From the NCBI GenBank assembly GCA_038503075.1, contig JBCAML010000001.1, positions 4,143,260-4,207,259 on the forward strand: DNA of 64,000 nucleotides, written 5' to 3'. Positions 1-11,177 of the stretch are shown here, piece by piece. The position numbers and the translations under genes were made by a program. The number at the start of each line of letters is the position of its first letter. Within the stretch, counting starts at the first letter, position 1. The notes under the pieces are model-generated. The model had not been told where the DNA came from. It saw nothing but the letters and a program-made list of their open reading frames with translations, and made no database searches. This DNA comes from Gyromitra esculenta. Its lineage: Eukaryota > Ascomycota > Pezizomycetes > Pezizales > Discinaceae.

Positions 1-739
1 GGGTAAGCAAAAAACAGAAGCAATAAGTTGAACGGTCAGCAATCACCTAACCTAAATAATTACGTACAGCATCTCAGGTTCTGGAAAATCTACACTCGCT
101 GCTCTCCTACAACGCTTCTATTGTTCCTCTGAGGGCATAATAACAATCGATGGCTGTCCAATCCAAGATCTCGACGTGTTCTCCCTTCGTTCCCAGATGG
201 CGATCGTTTCTCAGTCACCTGTCTTATTCAATGTCAGCATTCACGACAACATTTCCTACGGAAGCGAGCATACCCACTGGGAAGTTGAGCGAGCTGCGAG
301 AGCAGCCGGGATTCACGAGTTCGTCGTGAGTCTCCCAGACGGGTACAATACCCATCTAGGGGATAATGGGAGTCATCTATCTGGCGGGCAAGCACAGAGA
401 CTGGCTGTTGCAAGGGCACTCGTTCGAAACCCGACAATCTTAATTCTAGACGAATGCACTAGTAATCTAGATTCTGAGAGTGCGAAGGTCATCCAAGAGA
501 GTATCAGTTACCTTGTTAGCAGAGGGGGGATTAGCGGGAAAAGGATGACCGTGATCCTCATTACCCATAGCCAGGAGATGATGCAGTGCGCGGGGAGGAT
601 TGTAGTGCTGGGTCACGGGGAAGTGGTAGAGTGTGGCACCCTAGCAGAGTTGTTAGAGCATGGAGGAGAGCTTCATAGATTACTGAACCGGGGAGAAGGA
701 GCAGAACTCTCGCCCGTCGCGGATTTTGGGAACATGTAA
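1..739 (+). CDS. ABC transporter, C-terminal nucleotide-binding domain (partial)
   Basis: Only the 3' end of the gene is inside the window. Bases 1-2 end an exon, 3-69 is an intron (gtaagc...cag), and 70-739 is the last exon; the split codon restores a glycine just before the Walker A motif SGSGKST. Further on are the Q-loop region (VSQSPVLFN), the ABC signature LSGGQ, the Walker B region with LILDE, a D-loop (SNLD) and the H-loop (THS). The layout fits the second ATPase domain of a full-size ABCB/MDR or Ste6-type exporter, a plasma-membrane pump that ATP hydrolysis drives. The C-terminus is short after the H-loop, as usual for this family. Substrate and exact subfamily cannot be told from this fragment; a mating-factor exporter is possible but not shown. 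Confidence 0.9.
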
Positions 740-3700
740 AGCCCAGATTTCATATACTATCACTTTAGCTACGTAATCTTTAGAAAATTTGGAGGTTACA
801 TCGTCAATGTGTTTTCGTATTTTGGGCGAACCAGTTTGCCTTCCAGGGTTGAGGGGTTCAGGTTTACCCTGTACAGCTCAAAGAGTCAAATACAGAGCAA
901 ATTCGCTTGTATTTACCTCTACTATCCAGTGTGCCAGGATACCCTCCATAAAATCCATGCAAGCCTGTTTCCCTGTCAACCTTCCTTTTTCAGTGTCCCG
1001 AGAACCTGCCATAATCACAACATAATGTCCTTTGATATATGTAGTCCCCGAAATCTAGGTATCCGATCGCTCTTCGGTCAACACCGTCCCCAAAAACCTC
1101 AAATTCTGTACCTTTGTTCTACCACAACTACATAAAAACAAAAATATGTCTAACCAAGTAAATTGCGAAGCGCTGCTGTAGGACGAACTAAAGGACATTG
1201 TCGCTAAATGGCATTCTCAAGCACATATAGTAGAACATGAGTATACTTCTAGCCCCTTTGAGTAGTATCTAGCTTAAAAGCTGGTAGTTACAAGGGGGTT
1301 TTCCCCAACCCCTTGCGGAGCACTTATTTTCAAGCACTTGGTTTAGGCTCGGAGCCCCGACTTTTCTGTGTTTTTCCACCAGTAGATATTTCAGGTTTCT
1401 CGTTGGCGATGGACGTTCTAGATACGAAGATCTGGACCCCTCCAAGAGGAAAGAGTTGTTAGAGCGGATTGCCATGGAATTACCACGGTCATAACCATGG
1501 GATATATGAGTGCTAGCTCGGAATCCGAGTGAAGTCATCGTGTCAGCTGTAGCAGTCATGTGAACTATCAAGGCCACCAGACCAGAGCCAAGCAGATGAA
1601 AAATTTCGATCGTGTTACAAAAGATAGTATTCCAAAGCTCCTCCCTCTCCCTCCTAATTCTCACGCTCCAAAGACACTGGATATGAAGGCTATCTGCTCT
1701 CCTGGGTTGGCTCAGACACCGCCCGGACGGAGTTTACAGGCCTCCTGATCTCGCCCTCACTCTCGCTTTCATACGAACCTAAATGACGCTTTGTTAACAC
1801 CAAAACCTGGCACAAGCTTCCCTTCATTCGTTTTCAGGCCAAATACTAAGTAAAGCGCTATTCTTATCACCTCGGGCTCTCTGCATGCCACTGATTTAAT
1901 TGGTGAGAAACCACCGTTATCCTTTGCTTGGTTAGACCGGTGGCGACTACAATTAAATAACCATACTAAGGTGTCGTGAAATCTGGTCACGAACGACGGT
2001 ATATACGCGCGTGATCACCAGCAAATTCAAACCCAGTTCCTTTTACAAACCCTATGGAGATAAGATTAGGTAATTTTTTCGATAGTGAGAAAAACAACTC
2101 AGAACATGGAGCGATAGAACCATCAATCGTGCTGAAGTTCGTTCGAATTCGTTCGCGATGGGTTGCTGGTTTCAAGTCTGTTTCACGCCACCTCACACTG
2201 GGCTTCAGTACACGAAAGTTACATAGCCGCTAGATTCGTTTGCGGCATGGCAACACGATAACAGGACCAAAAATCAACGAGCTTCGCTTCACAGAATAAA
2301 GATACTCAGCAGTATCTAAAATAAATATTTCTAGTTTAAAAAGGAGCTTTCAACGGTTTAGTCCAGCCAATTTTCTCCTCTGGCTTGTTCTCGTGGCGCC
2401 GGTTGTGATGGTATACAAGTCTGATTTAGGTTTTCCAACGGTAATAGCGGCCGGGTAACTTCTACCTGGTAGGGCTGTAGATCTCCCGCAGCGCCACAGC
2501 AACGGACTAGAGACGCGAGGCGGATTGCCTAAATGAAACGCCTCCAGTCAGAAAGATTGCCAGTATCAGCCACTTGAGCAAACTTGAGATATGAGGTTAA
2601 AGATGAACTGATTCTAGGTTTCGCCGGAGCGCTTAACAGTTCTATGTGCCTACGTGTAGTCTCGTCACCAAATCCCACGCTCACTTTTGGATGGGCCCGA
2701 AACATGGAGAAAAGCAGTTTTTGGACTATAGCTGCATGCGTGATGGACGATCTTAGCCAAACTTGGGAGGGTGAAGGTCTATTAGCGTCATTAGTCATAG
2801 CTCAGTCAGCGACGTATGATGGGGGTATAAGATCCCCTCGTGAATCTGGAGAGGTCAGCGAATAGGTTTTGTTTTGACTCCAAGACATCTTCGGTTCTGT
2901 TTTCTATGCATGTCTGGGTTCAAACTAACAAGTTAGGTCTGGTGACGAGACTGGGATTCAACCCAAATTTTAAGGATCACATTAGTTACACTAAGTGCAT
3001 GTAGTCAGCAATTCATCGAAGTACTAAACTATATGGCTGCGTTTAGGGCGAAAGCCAGCACTCGGCTGCGCGGCATCGAGTGAGAGTATGTGACTTTCTG
3101 TGAGATCTCGAATGTCGTTCATTGAACTACAAGCGCACTATTATATGCACAGGTGAGCCGCGTTATCGTTGTACTATACATTTGGGCTGAAATCCCCTGC
3201 TAGCCGAAAGCCCTCTAATCGAAAAAACCAAAGGTGGTGATAGAAAAATGGTCATTCTCTGTCATCTTCTCGCTCAAAACCCCTACCGCCTCACTCACTA
3301 ATGGCCTATCTATTCCCTTATGTCACAATCGGTTTTCCCTACCCAGCTTGGGTGCCACCGGTAACCCTGCATACTGATAACATGCACAAGCGTATAGGGG
3401 GTGGAGTTAGACTGGCTAGGATACCGAAAAATCGTCATGGCTGAACACCCTGGCAGCCTGCATCCGTACCATATGCTTGTACCAGATAATCCTAAAGTTT
3501 GTTTTACCGACCGGAATGGCCACGTGGAGCCATGATAGACGGATGCCCTTGCTTTTTTACGCCACTAGCGCGCGGTATATATGTCGAATTACCGCGTGTT
3601 GTTCCAATTGTTGCTTCATCCCTGTAGATGATGAGAAAGAAGCTTATCTGGGCATTCGTCCGTCAATATTCGGTTGCGCAAAAGTTAATACAAGCCCTGC

Positions 3701-5721
3701 TGGCGCCAAAAGGGGATCCATTGGCGTTTTCTGTATTTAAGGTTGTGGAAAATATCATCGCCGACAAGAAAGAAACTAGGATATGCCGGACCTAACCAGG
3801 TTTGGAATCCTACGGTTTTTCAGCTCCGACCTCATTCCTTGCTCGTGCCATAGGCGACCCGTTATAATATTGATATTCAAGATGCCAGAAACTGGCGTGG
3901 GTGCGGAAACCTCCATATCGCAATGCTCTCGAGCTTCTGTATTCGGAAATTCAAGACATACACATGTAGTTGCTTGCTGTCGGAAAAGTAAAACATTCAG
4001 AGCCAGTGGGAGAAAGACCTAATGGGGTTGAGAGGAAAGGAGGTTGGATAACACACCCCGTAAGGTATGAAAACGTATTGGTGAAGCATAATCTTCAGTA
4101 GGATACGCTTGTGTGCGGGAGTTGTATGTAAAACCTCTACCACTTTCACTATTACTTTATATAGCCAACTACCAATAAAACACTGCTAGCTTATCTCGGC
4201 GAAACTACACGTATGGAGCTATACTTACTTGGGGAGCTATAGGCAGAAAGGTACTTTGGAAGTCGTCAGTTAGTGTATGAGTAAAATCATAAGTAGAAGA
4301 AAGTCGTCAGGTATGAGATCAATTTGTGAACAGTCATCTATAAGTAAACTATCTTGTGTTTCTACGCCCTAACTGGCAGGAAATTTATGCATTTCCAAGT
4401 CTTGTAGAGGCAATTGAACTGGGGAATTGGAACCCACGTCGTTAATCATAAAAAATCACTCGATATTACTCCATTGGCGTTTATTGCACGACCCATTTAC
4501 TAGTTTACTATTTCATTAGCTATTCATTGCACAGAGCAAATATATATATAATCTCTATAACTAACATTTAGTCTGAATTTATGGTCGATTCTCGAACGGA
4601 CCCTCCCCCTGTCGAACATTGATGATGTATACAGCGGGTGAATGCTTCCTAAACATTTCTCAGGGAGTATTGAGTCAACTGGCCAACAAGCGAAACACCA
4701 GGAGACAAAAAAAAGATATGTTTTCGCCTTTCTATCTTTTTGATGAGCGATACGCTGGTAGGAGGTAAAACACCACACCCAGTGACAAAAGGCTCCACTC
4801 CGGAACAGGGGCTGGGGTTCCTTCTCGAGGCAAACCAATATATATGATGCTAGAGCGATTCGAACTCGAACCTTTGCCTCTCCGGACAACCCAGCTGCGA
4901 TTCTATAGCGATCCACTGGTATCGCTTGGGCTGAATATATATATTTCTTAACGGGTTTCAAGGCAGCTCTTCTGATAAACAGTAAGCTATATATTTTCTC
5001 TCCTAGGTATCAGCATTAACATCGCTGCTACCACCACCACCGCAGCTGGCTGTACTCTGTGTAACTTTATTTTATCTTGAATGTAGGTTTACGCTAGTAT
5101 TCTTATGGACTTATTCCCATGTTATATCGAAGTCAAGCCATCTCCATGAGAAATCACTCGACTGCCGCTGCGTGTGTCAATCACAGCCGGCAGAGAGCCT
5201 GGAATGTTGGAATTGCCACAAATGGGGGGAGAGTAGTAGAGGATTTCTCACTCGCCTGATTTGGTCTTGTATATTTGGATCTAAGTTTAAGGGACATTTC
5301 GGTTGCCATATTACGCAATGCAACTCTCATCTAGCACCCACACATTTATTCATTGGGTGTATAGCTCTAGGGACTTTATGACATCCGCAATACAACTCAA
5401 AGAAGGTATTTGGGAGAGCAGGGTTTACACGTCAGGATAATACCATTTAGCACTCGAAGGAAACTCATGGAATATATGTACATACGTTTAAGAGGATGTG
5501 CGAGAGTTGAGAAATCTAGACAGAATGTGCATTTATGGCGTCGATATTTTTCTTTGGTTATTGCTTTTCCTGATATCGACATGAATTTCTTCCTATTCTG
5601 TGGCACCTTGTTTGCTGTGCCGTTTTCATTCCATTCGACCAAGAACAAAAATCAAAAAAAAGTCTATGACTTACCCCCATAAGCATTGGACTTAACCTCT
5701 AGGCTTGCATAAAGCCATCCT
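740..5721. other. Gene-poor stretch, 5 kb
   Basis: I see no supportable gene between the ABC transporter and the epimerase. Open frames reach at most 145 codons and show no recognisable motif, no convincing intron pattern and no coding-like composition. Two copies of a dispersed 17-base motif lie at 4447-4463 and 5147-5160, both in minus orientation. A tRNA-like box pair near 4850-4930 was considered and rejected. Confidence 0.5.
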
Positions 5722-6699
5722 TCACAGCTTCTGCCCCGTCTTTGAGTCAACCTCCACAACCTGATCAATCCCGTCGTACGCCGGCAATTCCAATCCATAC
5801 TTCTCGCAAATATACGGCGCCACAAACCTCCCGCCAATAAAATGTCTCCCCTTAAAGTGCTTCGCGAGCGGTTTCGGCGCCGTCAAGCTCACCAGCGCAT
5901 CTGGATAAAAACCCTTCCCGGGCCCTTCCTCTGGGGGGCCAGCCTCAATATCCCACGAACTCGGCGCATCGACCGAGGTGACGGGGATTTTAGTTTCTGC
6001 AAGCGCACGGATGACGGAGGGGAAAGGTTCGCGGACCCCGCCAGAGAAGGAGAAGCCGAAGATGGCGTCGATGACGTGGTGCGTGTCTTTCAGCGCGCCA
6101 TGAAAGTCGTCGGTGAATGGGACACCGAGGGTCTTGAGTTGGATTGTGAGACGTTGAAAGATCTCGCTGGAGGATTGTTTGGGGTAGTAGATGGTGGGCT
6201 GGTAGGAATAGTGGTAGAGATGACGGGCTGCCACGAGGCCGTCACCACCGTTGTTTCCGCTATGGGGTGTTAGGTGGGCTGTGTTTTGGGGTGGATGAGT
6301 GACTTACGGGCCACAGGCTATGAGGATCTTGCGACCTTTGCTGGGAGGGTGGAGTTTGTATACTGGGCTGTGTTAATTTTTGTTTATTCCAGGGATGGTG
6401 TGTTGTGAATAGCAGCTGGAGGAATACCAGCTTGAGAAACAGAGAGCCTGTAAACATATTAGGTTTCTCCATTCACTCAACAGCTTGTTTGAAGGATAGG
6501 CACAGTGGATCGAGATTATATACAGAATCCACGCACCCTGCCAGCTCCATGAGCTGGTCAATAGAGAATCCGCCAGTACTCATGAGCTCTTTATCCAGCG
6601 CCATGGCACTTTTAGCGGAAAGCGTCTAGTAGTACGTGTAGTTAGCTAAGGATGCAAAATAATTACTAAGGATGGTAGACAACGTGCTTTAAACGCCAT
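5722..6699 (-). CDS. NAD(P)H-hydrate epimerase (NAXE/YjeF-N family)
   Basis: Repairs damaged nicotinamide cofactors by interconverting the R and S forms of hydrated NAD(P)H so that the companion dehydratase can act; often mitochondrial or cytosolic. Model (minus): 6688-6699, 6537-6625, 6428-6447, 6308-6362 and 5722-6259, joining in frame to 237 residues, close to the roughly 240 of yeast YNL200C. Visible motifs: ELMSTGGFSIDQLMELAG near the N-terminus, the glycine-rich GPGNNGGDGL loop, VIDAIFGFSFSG, and the conserved SVDAPSSWD with its catalytic aspartate. The 12-base first exon needs a GC-AG intron (donor gcacgt); the alternative start is the ATG at 6604, in frame inside the second exon, which would drop the conserved N-terminal TLSAK stretch. 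Exon 6428-6447 is only 20 bases. Divergent from the UAF30-like gene. Confidence 0.93.
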
Positions 6700-7527
6700 T
6701 ATTAAGTGTAATTTGGATATCTAGAGGAATTTAAAGATTCTTGATTACGAATTGAGGTGTTGATGGCTGGCGGGGTTGAGCTATCGCGATTGCTGCATTG
6801 AAGGATTCGATATACGATGACATCATCCATCTTGGGCAGACGATAACGCTCTGAAATGTATCAGTTCATCTCGTAATACAAGAATAAAGGCAGCTGAACC
6901 TCTGCCAGTGAGGGCTTCACCACAAAACCAGTATCCAAAGCTCGCACTCGAGTTCAGACGGTTTGCGAGAGACAGCGAAGTCAGCGTTGAGGCTCTGATC
7001 TTATCAGATTGCGGGTTGCGAACTGACCCAGGCACACGAGCTGCTGCGGGATGCAATCATCGTTGGATTGCGAGCAGAAGAGAACATCAGACACAATCAA
7101 GGGCTGCTCTCTTCTCCCTCTCCCTCTCCCTCTCCCTCCTCTCCTCTCCTCTTTCTCCCATCCTTTCCTCTTCTTCGCCGGGTGAATGCCGGCACCTGAG
7201 TGATGGTACATGACCCAGCCACAACATCTCAGCCACTCGCTTCGCACACACCAGCCACATTGTCTCGTATGCTCTAGACTGCACAACGCTAAATCCGAGC
7301 CCTAACCCCTCCTCTTCTTGCGTTTCACCCCAGCCACCGCTCCTCCGTCCAACGACAGGAAAGAGGGCATCGCGAATACCTACGCTCCAACCTCCCCCAC
7401 CCTTCCCCACTTCCCCCACTCTCATCTCGTCATCGCCCTTCCCCCCCAACCGTTTAGGGCTCGAGTTTATATCCTTGATGCCCGGAACTTCCCTGGTGTC
7501 CAATCCAACATCCTAGGCCTTGCTCAA
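6700..7527. promoter_or_regulatory. Shared divergent promoter region, with a CT-rich tract
   Basis: The 0.8 kb between the divergent epimerase and SWIB genes holds no gene. A pure pyrimidine tract of CTCCCT/CTCTC type lies at about 7107-7160, followed by a C-rich stretch at 7390-7450. Such tracts are common near fungal transcription starts. No single binding site can be assigned. Confidence 0.4.
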
Positions 7528-8677
7528 ATGGCTTCGACTGCATGTACTGCTCCTTCTTCTTCTCTTCCTCATTTCTGTGCTGCTGCTGCTGCTTGCTCCG
7601 AAAGCACAAGTCACGAATCATAATTACTAACTAGAAATCCCCTATGCACAAATAGTGACCGAGGAAGCAAAGACACAGGTATATATCCGTCTTATGAAGC
7701 TATTTGGTTCACGAATTGATCGGTCCGCTGGTGCGCGCAGTTCATCCCGATTATCGACGCAATTCTCTACGCTTCAGACCTTTCTACCGTATCAGTCAAG
7801 TCCGTTCGCACTGGTCTACAATCGCAACTTGGCTATGACATAACTGCCCAAAAGGCAAGTTTCCCCGCCTCCTTCCCAAGATCAATCGCCAGCTTTCTTT
7901 TTACTCGGCGCAATTTCTAAATTTTGCGCAGAAAGCTATCAATGCTCTCATTAAAAAGCGCTTCGACAAGAGCCTCGCCGATAAGGAAGCTGAGACGGAA
8001 CCAAAGGATCAAGACACGGGCGACGACGCAGATGAAGACATAAAACCCGAGAACGAGGAAAGCTCGAGCGTTAAGGCTGAGGAGGAGGATGAAGATGACG
8101 ATGAAGCGGTCTACAGCGTGAAGGGGGAAGATGGTGTTGCGGCGCCAAAGCTTAAGAGGTCAGCATCATCACTCGACGAAGACGCACGGTTGGCGGCGGA
8201 GTTGCACGCTCAGTTGAACGGAGGCAGACCTAGTAGGCACAAGAAGAAGGTTCCGAAAACGACGCCGAAAAAGAAGGCTGGAAGGAAGAGTGACGAGACG
8301 GTGAAATCAGATGGGTCAGATCGCGCGAAACCGGAAAAGAAAAAGAGGAAGATGAATCCTAATAGTCCGTTCAATGCGCCGTTGATCCTCTCGGAACCGT
8401 TATCAAATTTCCTCGGAGAATCACAGCTGTCCCGCCCGGAAACTGTGAAACGGATATGGCAGTACGTTAGAGAGCGCGGACTACAAGATCCCGAGGATCG
8501 TCGGTATATTCTGTGCGACGATTCCATGAAGCCGATATTTGGAAACAAGATCCACATGTTGTGCGTTTCCTTCCTAGAATCAATCCTTTCCTTGGCCAAC
8601 TTTCCTAACAACATATTTGTAGCACGATGAACAAGGTTCTATCGCAGAACATGTACAAGCCGGAAGAGAAGGTATAG
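7528..8677 (+). CDS. UAF30-like protein with DEK C-terminal and SWIB domains
   Basis: Likely nuclear chromatin or transcription factor; in yeast Uaf30 is a subunit of the RNA polymerase I upstream activating factor at rDNA. Exons 7528-7543, 7656-7678, 7741-7854, 7932-8560 and 8623-8677 join in frame to 278 residues. The N-terminus carries a DEK_C-type helical domain (FIPIIDAIL, TVSVKSVRTGLQ, about residues 14-65). An acidic then lysine-rich linker follows, with basic runs such as KKKVPKTTPKKK that suit nuclear import. The SWIB/MDM2 domain ends the protein (ETVKRIWQYVRERGLQDP, ILCDDSMKPIFG). The third intron has a GC donor with otherwise ideal consensus (AAG then gcaagt), a genuine GC-AG intron. 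The first two exons are very short (16 and 23 bases), so automatic annotation may miss the start. Confidence 0.93.
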
Positions 8678-10005
8678 GGTTATTGAAGGACAGGAGGGAT
8701 AATTTCCTTTCTGAATTGTGTACCACCACAGCTCTTGTTTTTTTGTTTTTTTGCCTTTTTATTGACTTTGGCGCTATGTTGATCTTCAAACTTCGATTTT
8801 TCTTTCTTTTCTTTATTCACTGTTGTGAAATCACGGTAGTCCGGGGACTCTTTGGGAAATAAGTTTGCGTGCAGGTCGGTTCAGCACGGTGGGTGGGTGG
8901 GATATCAAAGGCGCAAAGCATGTTAAAAATTGGTTCGGGTAGGGGCTTGCGCTGTTTTTGAGAAGGGAGGGTCTGGGAAGGAATTTGGGATGGCGGGGAA
9001 GACTAGGCTCTGCTTTGAGTGGTAATTCAGTTGCAGAATTGGAAAGTGGGGAATGAAACTGAGACCGCGAGCATTTAGCGCTCTTTTGTGTATTATGTGG
9101 GTCGTATTGAGACATAGGAGCGAGGCTATGTTAATGGGATACCAACGTTTGAACGAGCTGGTAGTGGCATTGGCGGTGAAGAGACTGCCTGTGTCTGTGT
9201 CTTTTAACGTTTCTTGGCTTGCAGACGGATATCGATAACAGGGGTTGCTTTTCTGGGGTGACGGGAAGGCTATTAAGGATTAGACGCTCGTCCAGGCTGT
9301 GCAGCATTGCAGGAGCTTGTCCCGACGATCTACAGGATAAAACGTGTTTTGACTATGGCGACAAAGGCTTGGTCTGAAGGATAAGGTGGGGGGGACGAGT
9401 TCCTGGGAAAAGCCACTAGGCACCAAAACTTCACAGTTTCAGATCACACGATGGGCGACATATGGAGGGAAAAAAGTAATAACTCCCGTCCTTATTTCCA
9501 CGAGTAAGGAAGAAAGAAAGAGGGGGAAAAAAGCAAGACAACGCAGAAACCCAAGACTATCGAACAAGCACACAGCGGAACCAGGCTTTTTTCTTCATTT
9601 CTTCTCTCCCGCTGGGTATTCTTCATCGATCTTCAAAGACAAAAAATAACCATGACCGATCCATGAAGAAAAAAAAAAATACCCGATTCGTTGGCAGAAC
9701 CTCTCCTCGCCATCGCTTCCATTGCGATTGTTGGCTCGTCGTATAGTAGATATCCCCCTTCCCCTTCCCCTCCCCCTTCCCCTTCTCCTTCCCTCACCCT
9801 GTTCTGTTCCTCTTTCCCCCTTATCCCCTCATTTGCTTATTCTCTCAATTTCACCCTCTTCGTTCGTATGGAACAGACGTTGCACACGTTTATCTTTTTT
9901 TTTTTCCGGTTTATTTAAATTTTTTAATTGTCGAATGATACAACCCAGATTATCCCAATTTTTCTATCTCTTCCGTGAAGAACCAAATTTTTTATTTTTT
10001 TTTCC
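8678..10005. other. Intergenic region between convergent genes
   Basis: No supportable gene. The 3' ends of the SWIB gene and the S30 gene face each other across this gap. It holds a C/T simple tract (CCCCTT-type units) at about 9748-9830 and T-rich runs near 9895-9925 and 9987-10004, the latter just beyond the S30 stop and probably part of its 3' region. Confidence 0.5.
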
Positions 10006-10480
10006 TTAAGTGCCGGGGTTGGGGTTCATCTTTCTCTTGCCGCCGGTCATAGTGACGTTGACGAATCGGCGAGTGTACCTAATCAAGTTTTTTTAAATTC
10101 ATTAGCCCCTCCATCTTTTTCTTGATTCGTGGGTGGTTGCGGGAGTTGATGGTGGTGGAGCTGGAGCTGGAGGATCGCGGGTGAAAAGGGAAAGTAAGAC
10201 ATACAAGATCCTCTTCTTGGCACGGCCCTTGGGCTGCTTAGGCTTCTCTTGAGGCTCGACCTAGGTAGAGGGAAGAGGAATGTGTTAGTTGTTGTTGTTG
10301 TCGTTGTTATTTTGTACCTGATGACTCATCTCCCCCCGTTCTCGTTCTCGCTCCCCTTTCTTCTGAGGCCGGAAGGGAGGTAGAAATGGAGGAGGATGGG
10401 GTTTGGAGGTGGAAACGTACCTTGGGGGTCTGAGACTTGACTTTACCGGCACGAGCGAGGGATCCGTGGACTTTACCCAT
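10006..10480 (-). CDS. RPS30: 40S ribosomal protein S30 (eS30)
   Basis: A small basic protein of the small ribosomal subunit. Exons (minus) 10421-10480, 10205-10260 and 10006-10078 join exactly in frame to 62 residues, the usual fungal length. It reads MGKVHGSLARAGKV at the start, KGRAKKRILYTRRFVNV in the middle and KRKMNPNPG near the end, all diagnostic for eS30. It is not fused to a ubiquitin-like domain, unlike animal FAU. Both introns follow fungal consensus (gtacgt and gtatgt donors). C/T-rich and TTCACCTTT repeats lie upstream around 10560-10600, where a promoter is expected. Because the exons are short, ORF-based gene finding would miss it. Confidence 0.97.
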
Positions 10481-11177
10481 GATTGCGTTTTATAGGTGTT
10501 GTTTGCTGGTTTTTCTTTCTTTCTTGAAGCTGGGTGGCGACTGAAGAACCGAGTTAGCGAGAGCTTTCCTTCACCTTTTCACCTTTTCACCTTTTCGCCT
10601 CTTTTAAATCGTTCTTTTTTCTCACCCTATCGCTAAGGCTGTAACGGGGAGAGTAGAACGTACCTGGGACGTCGAGAGGTGCTGGGGAAAAAAAGGGTCG
10701 TCGGGTCGTGAGGGGTGGTCGGTCGTTTGCTTGTTGTTTTAGCGATGTGTTGGAATAGGCGGAGCTGAGGTGAGGTTCCGTGTGGGTGCCAAGACGTGGC
10801 GATTATTCCAGGCTTTAGCCGGATTGTGACCTTGTTTTCGTGGGGGCAGGGTTGGTGCCCTAGCCCACTGTGGCATAAGTGGTGACAATGATCGTTTGGC
10901 GGGAATATATGGTGTGGGTAGGATGGGTGGTGTCTTGGTGTAGAATCAGCACAAAAAATAGTTGCGTTCAATCAGTTTTACCATACTACATGTATTTTTG
11001 CTGGTTCTGAGTAACAGAGACAAGAGTTTAATCTGATGGTATTATGATAAGTCCTTACTATACACCAAGGTAGTTACATATCATGACTCCCGTCCGATAG
11101 CTATCCTAGAATCATTCACGGATGTTACTCCTTCCGCGCGACGACAATCTATGTACAACAAACATACACTCTCTCGC
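10481..11177. other. Intergenic region upstream of S30
   Basis: About 0.7 kb without a supportable gene, taken to be the S30 promoter and the 3' region of the pseudouridine enzyme gene. It has a three-fold TTCACCTTT repeat at about 10567-10597 and one TACATGTA palindrome at 10987-10994. Confidence 0.4.

Noticed and set aside
1269..1664. 131-codon minus-strand frame
   Set aside because: No domain, no codon bias or intron support; consistent with a random open frame in gene-poor DNA.
4850..4935. Possible tRNA gene on the minus strand (B-box-like GGTTCGAGTTC, A-box-like AGTGG)
   Set aside because: T-arm and acceptor stems do not pair, so no cloverleaf forms; at best a decayed tRNA-derived sequence.
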